Of a DNA stretch of 64,000 nucleotides, positions 45,440 to 55,079 are shown in pieces. How positions within the stretch are numbered: position 1 is the first letter of the stretch; each line of letters begins with the position of its first letter. Both the position numbers and the translations under genes were made by a program. The notes below the pieces were generated by a model. The model was not told the DNA's origin. It saw only the letters and a program-made list of their open reading frames with translations, and searched no databases. This DNA comes from Sulfuriferula multivorans (lineage in GTDB: Bacteria > Pseudomonadota > Gammaproteobacteria > Burkholderiales > Sulfuriferulaceae). The stretch covers positions 1 through 64,000 of the forward strand of contig NZ_BGOW01000010.1 of the NCBI RefSeq assembly GCF_003851125.1. Direction: 5' to 3'.

Positions 45440-45952
45440 ATGAGCAATAAACGATATCACAAGTATGTGTTGATTACTGTAGTGCTCGGCGCACTTGCAG
45501 CCGCACTGTACCTCGGATTGACGCAAAAAACTCCGGCGCCGCAAGTGACATTTACCGACCTCACCGGCAAGAAGATATCCATGCAAAGCCTGCATGGGAA
45601 AATGGTGCTGGTAAATTTCTGGGCGACCACTTGCCCTGGTTGCGTGGAAGAAATGCCGCATATCGTGGAAACCTACAATCAATATCATGACAAGGGTTTC
45701 GAAGTGATCGCGGTCGCCATGAGTTACGACCCGCCCAGTTATGTGCTCCGGTTCAAGCAGCAGCGCGGCTTGCCGTTTCCGGTGGCGCTGGATGTGCAGG
45801 GTAATCTGGCGCATCAGTTTGAGGATGTAAAGCTTACCCCTACCTCATATTTGATCGACAAAGATGGAAATATTGTTGAACAAACCATCGGTTCACTCGA
45901 TTTCGTCAAGCTGCGCAGTCGTCTGGATAAGGCACTCATCAAAAAAGGTTGA
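45440..45952 (+). CDS. TlpA-like thiol:disulfide oxidoreductase
   Basis: A 170-residue membrane-anchored thioredoxin-fold protein: N-terminal helix (9-27), then a periplasmic domain with FWATTCPGCVEEMP (C65/C68) and the cis-proline segment LTPTSYLID. It likely reduces periplasmic disulfides, for example in cytochrome c maturation. It is divergent from the small exported frame. Confidence 0.9.
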   Translation: MSNKRYHKYVLITVVLGALAAALYLGLTQKTPAPQVTFTDLTGKKISMQSLHGKMVLVNFWATTCPGCVEEMPHIVETYNQYHDKGFEVIAVAMSYDPPSYVLRFKQQRGLPFPVALDVQGNLAHQFEDVKLTPTSYLIDKDGNIVEQTIGSLDFVKLRSRLDKALIKKG

Positions 45953-45954
45953 TC

Positions 45955-46533
45955 ATGCAAAATCGGTATTCGTGGAAAAGCTATTTCGGGGTGCTGTCGG
46001 ATTACCAGCAGTGGGCGAATGATCGTTTGTTCGCGGCATTGGGCGGTATTGACCGCGCCTTGCTGCAAAGCCCGCAAGGCCTGTTTTTCGGCACTATCCA
46101 CCACACGGTGGATCACATCATGCTGGTCAACCGGTTGTGGCTGGCGCGGTTGCGCGGAGAAGTTGTGGCAGTCGATTTCCGGCAACTCACGTATCCGGAC
46201 TGGGACCAGTTGATCGAGGCTACCCAGCGCCAAGCCGAAGAACTCACGCTGTGGCTGGAGGGCTGTCCGGAGGACTGGTTTGATGGCCAGCTGGATTATG
46301 TGTCATCCGAAGGCGAGGCACGCTCGATGTGGATGCGCGATGTGCTCACCCACATGATGAATCACCAGACCCATCATCGCGGCCAGATTTCCGCGGTCAT
46401 CACCCGCCTGGGTGGTGCGGCACCGGAGATGGACTATGTTTACTACAAACGCGAGATGGAAGGCTATATGGAAATCATCCGCGATGACCAATCCTTGAGC
46501 GGCGGTGCCACCAGTCCTTCCAGCCTGGAGTAA
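45955..46533 (+). CDS. DinB-family protein
   Basis: A 192-residue DinB/YfiT-superfamily protein beginning about 2 kb downstream of another, with only limited similarity to it. Candidate metal histidines are in HHTVDHIMLVNRLW and HMMNHQTHHRGQIS. The ATG lies 2 bp after the TlpA stop. Confidence 0.87.
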   Translation: MQNRYSWKSYFGVLSDYQQWANDRLFAALGGIDRALLQSPQGLFFGTIHHTVDHIMLVNRLWLARLRGEVVAVDFRQLTYPDWDQLIEATQRQAEELTLWLEGCPEDWFDGQLDYVSSEGEARSMWMRDVLTHMMNHQTHHRGQISAVITRLGGAAPEMDYVYYKREMEGYMEIIRDDQSLSGGATSPSSLE

Positions 46534-46680
46534 TATACCTGGCTGCTGATTTTCTGGGGCATCACTCCATGCTTGTATGATGAACGCTTCGGGCACGGTG
46601 CCGATCCAGTCAAATGCCCGCCGTGTTTCGGCAAAGACAATGCCGGCGGGATTCAGATTCATTTTCATTCGGATAGATAC

Positions 46681-47088
46681 ATGCTGTGGATTAAGGCATT
46701 GCACATCATTTTTGTGACCAGCTGGTTTGCCGGACTGTTTTACTTGCCGAGATTATTCGTCAACCATGCCATGGTTAGTGACACCGCCACGTCGGAGCGC
46801 TTCAAGCTGATGGAGCGCAAACTGTATCGCTTCATGACGCCGCTTGGCGTACTGGCGCTGCTATTCGGCACATGGCTCTGGCTGGGTTACGGTTTTGCGG
46901 GTACCTGGCTGGAAATCAAGCTTGCTCTGGTGGCTGTGCTGGTTGTCTATCACCTGTATTGCGGCCATCTGGTCAAAGTGTTTGCCGAAAACCGCAACCG
47001 GTTGAGCCATGTCTTCTATCGCTGGTTCAATGAAGTACCGGTGCTAATCCTGTTTATTGTGGTGTTTTTAGTGGTACTGAAACCTTGA
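46681..47088 (+). CDS. hemJ: HemJ-type protoporphyrinogen oxidase
   Basis: A 135-residue membrane protein with four hydrophobic helices. The start MLWIKALHIIFVTSWFAGLFYLPRLFVNH is characteristic of HemJ (UPF0093/CopD-like), including the conserved histidine in LHII. HemJ oxidises protoporphyrinogen IX in bacteria that lack HemG/HemY. ATG 46681 is chosen by family match. The 147 bp before it hold no convincing gene. Confidence 0.85.
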   Translation: MLWIKALHIIFVTSWFAGLFYLPRLFVNHAMVSDTATSERFKLMERKLYRFMTPLGVLALLFGTWLWLGYGFAGTWLEIKLALVAVLVVYHLYCGHLVKVFAENRNRLSHVFYRWFNEVPVLILFIVVFLVVLKP

Positions 47089-47093
47089 GCGTT

Positions 47094-48245
47094 ATGGACA
47101 AGAAAAACCAACGATTTTTCGCCCCTTGCCCACGCGGCCTGGAAGCTTTGCTGGCCCAGGAATTAACCGGGCTGGGCGCGCAGGATGTTGCCGGTGGATA
47201 CGGGGGCGTCGCCTTTGCCGGCGATTTCACGCTGTGCTATCGCGTCAACCTGCATTCGCGTATTGCCAGCCGGGTGCTGTGGCGAGTAGGCGGCGGCGAG
47301 TACCGCGATGAAGAAGACGTCTACCAGGGCGCGCTGTCCTTCAACTGGCCGGATTTTTTCAGCGTGGACCGCACCATCGTGGTGAAAATGACAGCGCAGA
47401 AATCACCGCTGAAAAGTCTGGAATTCACTACCCTGCGCATCAAGGATGCGGTATGCGATCGTTTCCGCGAGGCCACCGGCGAGCGCCCCAACGTCGATAT
47501 CCGTGAACCCGATGTGCGCATTTATGCCTTTTTGACCAGCGATACCTGCACCCTTTATCTGGACACGTCGGGCGATTCTCTGTTCAAGCGCGGCCTGCGT
47601 AAGCAGGCGGGTGCTGCACCGCTGAACGAGAATCTGGCGGCAGGCATGCTGATGTTGTCCGGCTGGCAACCCGGCACGCCATTGTTCGACCCGATGTGCG
47701 GCAGTGGCACCATCCTGATGGAGGCCGCGTTGATGGCATTGAATATCGCGCCGGGCAGCCGACGCAGCTTCGGCTTCATGAAGCTCAGCAATTTCGATGC
47801 AGTGGTCTGGAACAAGTTGCGCGACGCTGCCGTCGCGGCGCAGCGCCCGGCAGAGCCGCAAGCGATTTTCGGTCGTGACCTGTTCGGCGATTCGCTGCGC
47901 GATGCACAGGTCAACCTCGAAGCAGCCGGGCTCTCCGGTGTGGTACAGCTGAAGCAGGGCAACGTGCTGGAAGTCCCGGCTCCGGCTGAATCCGGGACCA
48001 TCGTCACCAATCCACCGTACGGTGTCCGTATCGGTGAACAGGCCGAGTTGGCGGAATTTTATCCCAAGCTGGGCGACTGGCTGAAACGCAAATGCGCCGG
48101 CTGGAATGCGTACATCCTGTCAGCCGACATGCAGCTGCCCAAACTGATCCGGCTCGCGGCGAGCAAGCGCACGCCGTTGTTCAACGGCGCGCTGGAGTGC
48201 CGCCTGTTTGAATATAAAGTGGTAGCTGGATCGGCGCGCAAATAA
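47094..48245 (+). CDS. rlmL: THUMP-domain 23S rRNA guanine-N2 methyltransferase (RlmL N-terminal type)
   Basis: A 383-residue SAM-dependent RNA methyltransferase. A ferredoxin-like/THUMP region (about 5-160) is followed by a Rossmann domain with LFDPMCGSGTILMEAALMA and the catalytic NPPYG. This is the m2G2445 half of E. coli RlmL; the RlmK half is absent, as in many betaproteobacteria. ATG 47094 lies 5 bp after the hemJ stop. Confidence 0.88.
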   Translation: MDKKNQRFFAPCPRGLEALLAQELTGLGAQDVAGGYGGVAFAGDFTLCYRVNLHSRIASRVLWRVGGGEYRDEEDVYQGALSFNWPDFFSVDRTIVVKMTAQKSPLKSLEFTTLRIKDAVCDRFREATGERPNVDIREPDVRIYAFLTSDTCTLYLDTSGDSLFKRGLRKQAGAAPLNENLAAGMLMLSGWQPGTPLFDPMCGSGTILMEAALMALNIAPGSRRSFGFMKLSNFDAVVWNKLRDAAVAAQRPAEPQAIFGRDLFGDSLRDAQVNLEAAGLSGVVQLKQGNVLEVPAPAESGTIVTNPPYGVRIGEQAELAEFYPKLGDWLKRKCAGWNAYILSADMQLPKLIRLAASKRTPLFNGALECRLFEYKVVAGSARK

Positions 48246-48251
48246 GCGGGA

Positions 48252-51047
48252 TTAGCCGGACAGGCGCCGTTCCTCACGCAGCAGTTTTTCCAGTTCCGCG
48301 GCCTCCAGCGGTTTGCTGAAATAATAGCCCTGCATTTCATCGCATTTCATCTCACGCAATAACGCTAGTTGTTGCGCGGTTTCCACGCCCTCGGCAATTA
48401 TCCGTAATTTCAGGCTGTGTCCCAAAGTGACGATGGTGGAGGCAATGGCTGCATCGTCGGCATCCGTGGTGATGTCGCGGACAAAGGACTGGTCGATTTT
48501 GAGCGTATTGATCGGAAAGCGTTTCAGATAGCTCAGGCTGGAATAACCGGTGCCGAAATCGTCAATGGAAAGTCGAACCCCCATTGCATGGAGTTTGTTG
48601 AGCGTGCTGATGGTTCCTTCCAGGTCTTTCATGACGACGCTTTCGGTCACTTCCAGTTCCAGGCTGTCTGAATTGGGATCAAGGCCGGCATCTTCCATGG
48701 CTTTGGCCACGACCGTCAGCAGATGAGGCTGCCGGAACTGGCGTGCAGACAGGTTCACCGCCATGCGGATATGCGGCAGTCCCATATTCTGCCAGGCTTT
48801 GTTTTGCCGGCAGGCAGTGCGTAATACCCATTCTCCGATGGGCACGATAAGTCCGCTTTCTTCCGCGACCGGTATGAATTTGTCGGGCGGGATCAGGCCC
48901 TTTTCAGGATGCGCCCAGCGCACCAGCGCCTCCACGGCGATCATTTTTCCGCTCGCAATATCCACCTGTGGCTGGTAGTGCAACACCAGTTCGCCCTTTG
49001 CCAGTGCATGGCGCAGCCCGTTTTCGATTTCCATGCGATCATGGACGACCGCGTTCATTGCCGCTGTGTAAAACTGGAAATTGTTTTTGCCGTTTTCCTT
49101 GGCGTGATACATGGCGGTGTCGGCGTTGCGTAACAGACTCTGGATGTCGGTGTCGTCAAACGGAAATATGGTGATGCCGATGCTCGCCGTCACATGCATT
49201 TCATGGCTGTCTACAATGAAGGGACGGGAAACCGCGGCAAGTATTTTCTCCGCGATCTGGATAATGTTATCCACGACCGAGATGCCTTGCAGCAGGATGG
49301 TGAATTCGTCCCCGCCCTGGCGGGCGATCAGGTCATCGTCGCGCGCCACCAGATCATCCTTGCGCAGCGTCGCGGTCAACCGCTGCGCAATTTCCTTCAG
49401 TAGCATGTCGCCGTATTCATGGCCGAGGTTGTCGTTAATGTTTTTGAACCCATCCAGATCGAGAAACAGCACCGCCAGCAGCTTTTCCGTGCGCAGGGCA
49501 TGCGCCATGGCATGAGCCAGGATGTCGTGGAACAGGATGCGGTTGGGCAGGCTGGTGAGCGAATCATGGGTCGCCTGGTGTAATATTTGCGTCTCGAATT
49601 GTTTGCGCTCGCTGACGTCGCGTACTGCGCTAATCACAAAATAGCCATTTTCCGTTTTTAAAGAGCCCAGGCTGATTTCTGTCGGAAATTCGGTACCGTC
49701 CTTTCTTCGGGCGAACAGTTCCCGCCTTTCCCCCATTGCTCTTACGCCGGGTGCCGCCGTCGCCATATACGCGCCGCGGTGAACGGTGTGACCGGCGCGC
49801 AAGCGTTCCGGTACCAGGATTTCGATCGCTTGGCCTATCATCTCATCACGGTTATAGCCGAAAAGCCTTTCGGTCTGAGCATTGGCCATCACGATTTTTC
49901 CGCTGCTGTTGGAGACAATGATGGCCTCCGGAGTAACCTCCATGATGTGTTGGCTTTGCTGGAACAGCAGCTCCAGTGATTGGGCCATGTTGTCGAAGAC
50001 ACTGGCCAATTCGCTTAATTCGTCTGTGCCCTGGGCGAGTTGCGTGCGGGCGCTGAAATCCCCCTGCGCAATCCGCTTGGCGGATTGGATCAGCGCCTTC
50101 ATTTTGCGCAGCACCAGAATGTCGGTACCAAACCATGTCAGGATGAATATCAGCGCAATTGTCAACCCAAGAATGCCCAGATCTCTTGCAAATACGCGGC
50201 CACTTTTGGCAAACAGGATATCCGTGGGGGTGGTGACGCTGACGTAAATTGAGCCCATCTTGGGATTTTCGAGCAAACGATGGTAGGCAAATAGCCGGGT
50301 GATGCCGTCGGCTCCCTTGGCCCGGCCGAGGCCTTCTTTTTTCTGTGCCAGAATGCCCTGAACCAGTGGCGCCAATGGATTAAGCTTGCCAATGTACTTT
50401 TCCACATCCGGGTGTTGCGCCATAATGATGCCATTGACGTCCATCACGCTGACGGTCGTACCTTCCGGCAGATTGAGCTGTTTCAGTGCGTGCTGAAACC
50501 ATTCGATATTGATGGACGTCCATGCAACCCGCATCACCGTACCATTTTCATTGAATATTGGCTGGGCGATGACGAGAACGGTTTTCCCGGTGATCCGCCC
50601 GATCATTAGGCTGCTGATGAATAATTGCCGGGTTTTAAGTGCTTGCTGGAACCAGTCGCGATCGCCGAACCAGTGCGATCCCTGGGTTGCGAGAGCATCG
50701 CACAGCAATGTGCCACGTGCGTCTAGTACACCGATATTGGTATAGTGCTGGTCGCCCTCGAACATGCCGGAAAGGCGTTGCTGGCAAACAGTCGGCGCAC
50801 CATTCTTGATTTCCGGCAAAGTGGATAATGCCTGCAGCAGCGCGCTGGAATGGGTAATGGTTTCCCTCTGCTCGAAGGAAACAAGGCGCGCCAGTCGTAG
50901 AGTATTTTCCTGCGCTGCGTCAATCGCAACGCCGCGTTCTTCAATGGCATGATAAATGGTGATCGCCAGCCATGGCGCAACTGCCAGGGCCACCAGGAGC
51001 AGTACGCGTGCCCGAACGCCGGAAAACGTAAATTTTCCCAATGCCAA
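48252..51047 (-). CDS. Sensor diguanylate cyclase/phosphodiesterase (Cache-HAMP-PAS-GGDEF-EAL)
   Basis: A 931-residue inner-membrane c-di-GMP protein. One helix (12-32), a periplasmic double-Cache sensor (about 35-285), a second helix (about 290-315), HAMP (about 316-370), PAS (about 375-490), GGDEF (about 500-665) with intact RQGGDEF near 577, and EAL (about 680-925) with intact EALVRW near 705 and DDFGTGYSSL. Both catalytic signatures are complete, so it may make or break c-di-GMP. It lies between the rRNA methyltransferase gene and pilU/pilT, and so may bear on motility or matrix choice. Confidence 0.93.
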   Translation of the reverse strand: MALGKFTFSGVRARVLLLVALAVAPWLAITIYHAIEERGVAIDAAQENTLRLARLVSFEQRETITHSSALLQALSTLPEIKNGAPTVCQQRLSGMFEGDQHYTNIGVLDARGTLLCDALATQGSHWFGDRDWFQQALKTRQLFISSLMIGRITGKTVLVIAQPIFNENGTVMRVAWTSINIEWFQHALKQLNLPEGTTVSVMDVNGIIMAQHPDVEKYIGKLNPLAPLVQGILAQKKEGLGRAKGADGITRLFAYHRLLENPKMGSIYVSVTTPTDILFAKSGRVFARDLGILGLTIALIFILTWFGTDILVLRKMKALIQSAKRIAQGDFSARTQLAQGTDELSELASVFDNMAQSLELLFQQSQHIMEVTPEAIIVSNSSGKIVMANAQTERLFGYNRDEMIGQAIEILVPERLRAGHTVHRGAYMATAAPGVRAMGERRELFARRKDGTEFPTEISLGSLKTENGYFVISAVRDVSERKQFETQILHQATHDSLTSLPNRILFHDILAHAMAHALRTEKLLAVLFLDLDGFKNINDNLGHEYGDMLLKEIAQRLTATLRKDDLVARDDDLIARQGGDEFTILLQGISVVDNIIQIAEKILAAVSRPFIVDSHEMHVTASIGITIFPFDDTDIQSLLRNADTAMYHAKENGKNNFQFYTAAMNAVVHDRMEIENGLRHALAKGELVLHYQPQVDIASGKMIAVEALVRWAHPEKGLIPPDKFIPVAEESGLIVPIGEWVLRTACRQNKAWQNMGLPHIRMAVNLSARQFRQPHLLTVVAKAMEDAGLDPNSDSLELEVTESVVMKDLEGTISTLNKLHAMGVRLSIDDFGTGYSSLSYLKRFPINTLKIDQSFVRDITTDADDAAIASTIVTLGHSLKLRIIAEGVETAQQLALLREMKCDEMQGYYFSKPLEAAELEKLLREERRLSG

Positions 51048-51292
51048 TGTGATGATTCCTTATTCGTCGTGCAAAGCCTGAAGCATTAAAAATTGCCCGT
51101 TAATCCTTGGATATTCTGCCAGGTCTTGTATTGCAGCATTTCGCTTGTATGAAGCACCTGGGTTGCCGCACGATTTGTGGCAAATATTTGTTATAGCAGG
51201 CTACCAATGCCCGCCTTTGGCAGCAATACCCATGAATGGCGAGGTAGTATCGCCGCAAAAACCTGCTGCGAGGGATTGAAAACCGCGGCTGG
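51048..51292. other. Intergenic region between pilU and the GGDEF/EAL gene
   Basis: 245 bp with no credible gene and no strong terminator or promoter that I can identify. Confidence 0.5.
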
Positions 51293-52420
51293 CTATACGA
51301 TATCGAGGTGATCCAGTCCCGACATGATGTCGCGCTCTCTGGATTCCTGACCTTGCAGTTTGATCTTCAACCTGAGGTCATTGAGGGAGTCGGCGTTGCG
51401 CAGCGCATCCTCATAGCTGATCATGCCCGCTTCGTAGAGGTCGAACAGCGAGTGATCGAAAGTCTGCATGCCCAATTCGCGCGACTTTGACATGATCTCC
51501 TTGATCTCGTGAACCTCGCCTTTGAAAATCAGTTCTGAAATCAACGGGGAGTTGAGCAAAATCTCGACCGCTGCGACACGCCCCGGGGTACCTTTTTTGG
51601 CGATCAGGCGTTGTGAGATAAACGACTTGAGATTCAGCGACAAATCCATCAGCAATTGCTGGCGGCGATCATCCGGGAAGAAGTTGATGATACGGTCCAG
51701 CGCCTGGTTGGCGCTGTTGGCGTGCAGCGTGGTCAGGCACAGGTGGCCGGTTTCAGCGAAAGCAATGGCATATTCCATGGTTTCCCGGTCACGCACCTCA
51801 CCGATCAGGATCACGTCGGGCGCCTGACGCAGAGTGTTTTTCAATGCCGAAAACCAGTTATCGGTATCCACGCCGACCTCACGCTGGGTGATGATGGATT
51901 TCTTGTGTTCGTGAACATACTCCACCGGGTCTTCGATGGTAATGATGTGATCCTGGGCGTTCTCATTGCGGTAGCCGACCATCGCCGCGAGCGAAGTGGA
52001 TTTGCCCGAACCGGTGCCGCCGACAAAAATCACCAGGCCGCGCTTGACCATGGCCACATCCTTGAGTACCGGCGGCAGGTTGAGTTCCTCGAACTTGGGA
52101 ATCCTGGTGGTGATAGTCCGCAACACCAGGCCAACACGTGCCTGCTGGACAAATGCATTGACACGAAAACGGCCGATTTCCGGCGGGGAAATGGCAAAGT
52201 TGCTTTCGTGGGTTGCTTCAAAGTCCGCCCACTGGCGATCATTCATCAATGCCCGTGCAAACTCGCGTGTATGCGCGGGGGTAAGGGTCTGGTTGGATAC
52301 GGGCGCTATCTTGCCGTCCACCTTGATGGCGGGAGGAAAGCCCGCGGTGATGAATAAATCCGAGGCTTTTTTGCTGAGCATCAGGCGCAGCAGATCGTGC
52401 AAGGCTTTGAGGGCGTCCAT
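51293..52420 (-). CDS. pilU: Type IV pilus retraction ATPase PilU
   Basis: A 375-residue hexameric ATPase of the PilT/GspE family. The Walker A is GGTGSGKSTS, the Asp box ITIEDPVEYVHEH, Walker B VILIGEVRDRETM and the His box HLCLTTLHANS. The C-terminal ~25 residues beyond PilT length are typical of PilU. It assists PilT in pilus retraction and follows pilT after 20 bp. Confidence 0.94.
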   Translation of the reverse strand: MDALKALHDLLRLMLSKKASDLFITAGFPPAIKVDGKIAPVSNQTLTPAHTREFARALMNDRQWADFEATHESNFAISPPEIGRFRVNAFVQQARVGLVLRTITTRIPKFEELNLPPVLKDVAMVKRGLVIFVGGTGSGKSTSLAAMVGYRNENAQDHIITIEDPVEYVHEHKKSIITQREVGVDTDNWFSALKNTLRQAPDVILIGEVRDRETMEYAIAFAETGHLCLTTLHANSANQALDRIINFFPDDRRQQLLMDLSLNLKSFISQRLIAKKGTPGRVAAVEILLNSPLISELIFKGEVHEIKEIMSKSRELGMQTFDHSLFDLYEAGMISYEDALRNADSLNDLRLKIKLQGQESRERDIMSGLDHLDIV

Positions 52421-52440
52421 AAATTTATATCCAGGGTTGT

Positions 52441-53484
52441 TTATCCGGCAAACATGTCTTTGTTCGAGGCGCGGGAACGCGCTTCACCTACTGAAACCGT
52501 GTTGCGCCGTACCAGATCCTGCAGGCACTGATCGAGAGTTTGCATGCCGACGTTTTGCCCGGTCTGGATGGAGGAATACATCTGCGCAATCTTGTTCTCG
52601 CGGATCAGGTTGCGGATGGCGGGGGTGCCGATCATGATTTCATGCGCAGCCACACGGCCATTGCCATCCTTGGTTTTGAGCAGGGTTTGCGCGATGACCG
52701 CGCGGATCGATTCGGACAGCATGGAACGCACCATTTCTTTTTCTGCTGCCGGAAACACGTCCACAATACGGTCGATGGTTTTGGCTGCAGAACTGGTATG
52801 CAGCGTACCGAACACCAGGTGCCCGGTCTCGGCAGCGGTGAGCGCCAGACGGATGGTTTCCAGGTCACGCATCTCGCCCACCAGGATCACGTCCGGATCT
52901 TCGCGCAGCGCCGAGCGCAGGGCGTTGGAGAAGCTATGCGTGTGCGGCCCTACTTCACGCTGGTTGATCACGCATTTTTTGCTCTGGTGGACAAATTCAA
53001 TCGGGTCCTCGACGGTCAGGATATGGCCGAACTGGGTTTCATTGACGTAGTCCACCATGGCAGCAAGCGTGGTGGATTTGCCCGAACCGGTGGGACCGGT
53101 GACCAGCACGATGCCGCGCGGCTGGTCGGAAATTTCCTTGAAAATTTTGGGTGCGTTAAGTTCTTCCAGTGTCAGTACCTTGCTGGGAATGGTACGGAAC
53201 ACGGCACCCGAGCCCCGGTTCTGGTTGAAAGCGTTGACGCGAAAGCGTGCCAATGTAGGGACTTCGAAGGAAAAGTCCACCTCCAGCGATTCTTCATAGG
53301 TTTTGCGCTGGCCATCGTTCATGATGTCGTACACCATGTCGTGCACCGTATTGTGATCCAGGGCTGGCAGATTGATGCGGCGGATGTCGCCGTGTACCCG
53401 TATCATCGGCGGCAGGCCGGCTGACAGATGCAGATCGGAGGCTTTGTTCTTGACAGCAAAGGCGAGCAGTTCGGAGATTTCCAT
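52441..53484 (-). CDS. pilT: Type IV pilus retraction ATPase PilT
   Basis: A 347-residue retraction motor ATPase. Walker A is TGPTGSGKSTT, the Asp box LTVEDPIEFVH, Walker B VILVGEMRDLETI, the His box GHLVFGTLHTSSA, and the AIRNLIRE motif needed for retraction is present. It is divergent from yggS over only 33 bp, as in many proteobacteria. Confidence 0.96.
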   Translation of the reverse strand: MEISELLAFAVKNKASDLHLSAGLPPMIRVHGDIRRINLPALDHNTVHDMVYDIMNDGQRKTYEESLEVDFSFEVPTLARFRVNAFNQNRGSGAVFRTIPSKVLTLEELNAPKIFKEISDQPRGIVLVTGPTGSGKSTTLAAMVDYVNETQFGHILTVEDPIEFVHQSKKCVINQREVGPHTHSFSNALRSALREDPDVILVGEMRDLETIRLALTAAETGHLVFGTLHTSSAAKTIDRIVDVFPAAEKEMVRSMLSESIRAVIAQTLLKTKDGNGRVAAHEIMIGTPAIRNLIRENKIAQMYSSIQTGQNVGMQTLDQCLQDLVRRNTVSVGEARSRASNKDMFAG

Positions 53485-53517
53485 TTGTTATAATTCCGCG
53501 ATGATTTTCGAGCCATT

Positions 53518-54201
53518 ATGGACACACTAAAAAGCGCTTTGCAAGCCGTGCACGCACGGATTGCCGCGGCGGCATGCGCTGCCGGGCGGAAGCCGGATAC
53601 GGTCGAATTGCTGGCAGTCAGCAAAACTTTCGGCATCGACGCGATACGCGCAGCGGCAGCTGCCGGGCAGCAGGCGTTCGGTGAGAGCTACGTACAGGAA
53701 GCGCTAGTCAAAATAGCGGCACTGGCTGACTTATCTTTAACCTGGCATTTCATCGGGCCATTGCAACGCAATAAAACACGTGCGGTGGCTGAGCATTTTG
53801 ATTGGGTGCACAGCGTGGATCGTGCCATCATTGCACAGCGTCTGAACGATGCCCGGATTGCTATGCAGCCTCCGCTGAATGTGTGCGTACAAGTAAATGT
53901 CAGTGGCGAACCCAGCAAAAGCGGCGTATCACCGGCGGATTTGCCGGCACTCGTGCATGCGGTAGCGCAACTGCCGCGCCTGCATTTGCGTGGTCTGATG
54001 GCGATTCCGGCACCCAGTAAAAGCGCGGATCAGCAACATGCACAGTTCCGCTTGCTGCGACAATTGCGGGATGGCCTGGATGTTCCGCTCGATACGCTAT
54101 CCATGGGCATGTCGGACGATATGGAAGCCGCCATAGCCGAAGGAGCAACCCTGGTGCGTGTGGGTTCAGCTATTTTTGGCGGGCGTCAGATAATAAATTA
54201 A
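53518..54201 (+). CDS. yggS: Pyridoxal phosphate homeostasis protein YggS
   Basis: A 227-residue alanine-racemase-fold PLP-binding protein. The PLP lysine is in LLAVSKTF; FGESYVQEA, HFIGPLQRNK, SMGMSDDMEAAI and VRVGSAIFGGR complete the family pattern. It buffers free PLP. It heads a group with proC, yggT and yggU. Confidence 0.94.
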   Translation: MDTLKSALQAVHARIAAAACAAGRKPDTVELLAVSKTFGIDAIRAAAAAGQQAFGESYVQEALVKIAALADLSLTWHFIGPLQRNKTRAVAEHFDWVHSVDRAIIAQRLNDARIAMQPPLNVCVQVNVSGEPSKSGVSPADLPALVHAVAQLPRLHLRGLMAIPAPSKSADQQHAQFRLLRQLRDGLDVPLDTLSMGMSDDMEAAIAEGATLVRVGSAIFGGRQIIN

Positions 54202-54217
54202 CTTATCGGGAGTGGGA

Positions 54218-55024
54218 ATGCGCATTACGTTTATTGGCGGCGGCAACATGGCCACCGCTCTGATCGCGGGCCTGTTGCGTCAAGGACACTCAGCTCGGCA
54301 GATATCGGTGGTCGAACACAATGCCGAGGCGCGCGCGCGGTTGGCGGCTGATTATCAGGTGAGCACCTATGCAGAGTTGGGCCCGGAAGCCGTCATTGCG
54401 GATACCGTGGTACTGGCAGTCAAGCCACAACAGCTCAAAGGGGTGGCGCAGGCATTGTCGCCTTTGCTCGCCACGCAGCTGGTGGTGTCGATTGCCGCCG
54501 GGGTGCGTGCACGCACTTTATCGGCGTGGCTAATGGGTTACTCCAATGTGGTGCGCACCATGCCGAATACTCCAGCCATGATCGGGGCGGGTGTCACGGC
54601 TTTGTACGCTTTGCCTGCAGTGCAGTCGCCTCAGCGCCAGATGGCAGAAGACATTCTTAAATCTGCAGGCAGTGTGTTGTGGGTGGAAGATGAAGCGTTG
54701 ATGGATGCGGTCACAGCGGTTTCCGGCAGTGGCCCGGCCTATGTATTTTATTTTATCGAAGCCATGCAACAGGCAGCGCTGGAACTCGGACTGAGCAGTG
54801 CTGCCGCACGCCAGCTGGCACTGGAAACCATGCTGGGGTCTGCGCAGCTGGCTGCCGGGAGCCCGGAAGATGCTGCGACGCTGCGTGCACGCGTCACTTC
54901 CAAGGCAGGTACCACCGAGCGCGCCTTGCAGCGTATGGATGAAGCAGGAGTCAAGGCTGCCATTATCAGCGCTATCCATGCTGCCGCCGAGCGATCTATC
55001 GAGCTGGGCGATGCCCTGCAATAA
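54218..55024 (+). CDS. proC: Pyrroline-5-carboxylate reductase
   Basis: A 268-residue NAD(P)H-dependent enzyme making proline. The Rossmann start is FIGGGNMATALIAGL, with VRTMPNTPA and the C-terminal signature TSKAGTTERALQRM. The inner ATG at 54218, with GGGAG five bases upstream, is preferred to GTG 54212. The upstream pathway enzyme proA is at the right edge of the window. Confidence 0.95.
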   Translation: MRITFIGGGNMATALIAGLLRQGHSARQISVVEHNAEARARLAADYQVSTYAELGPEAVIADTVVLAVKPQQLKGVAQALSPLLATQLVVSIAAGVRARTLSAWLMGYSNVVRTMPNTPAMIGAGVTALYALPAVQSPQRQMAEDILKSAGSVLWVEDEALMDAVTAVSGSGPAYVFYFIEAMQQAALELGLSSAAARQLALETMLGSAQLAAGSPEDAATLRARVTSKAGTTERALQRMDEAGVKAAIISAIHAAAERSIELGDALQ

Positions 55025-55079
55025 TAAGCCGCCGCAGGCGTTTGGAAAATGTAACAATAACAGCGTGTTTTCACGGTAA

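Noticed and set aside
46534-46680. Minus-strand reading with protein-like look upstream of hemJ.
   Set aside because: It runs on into antisense of the DinB gene and has no family match. The region is better read as a spacer.
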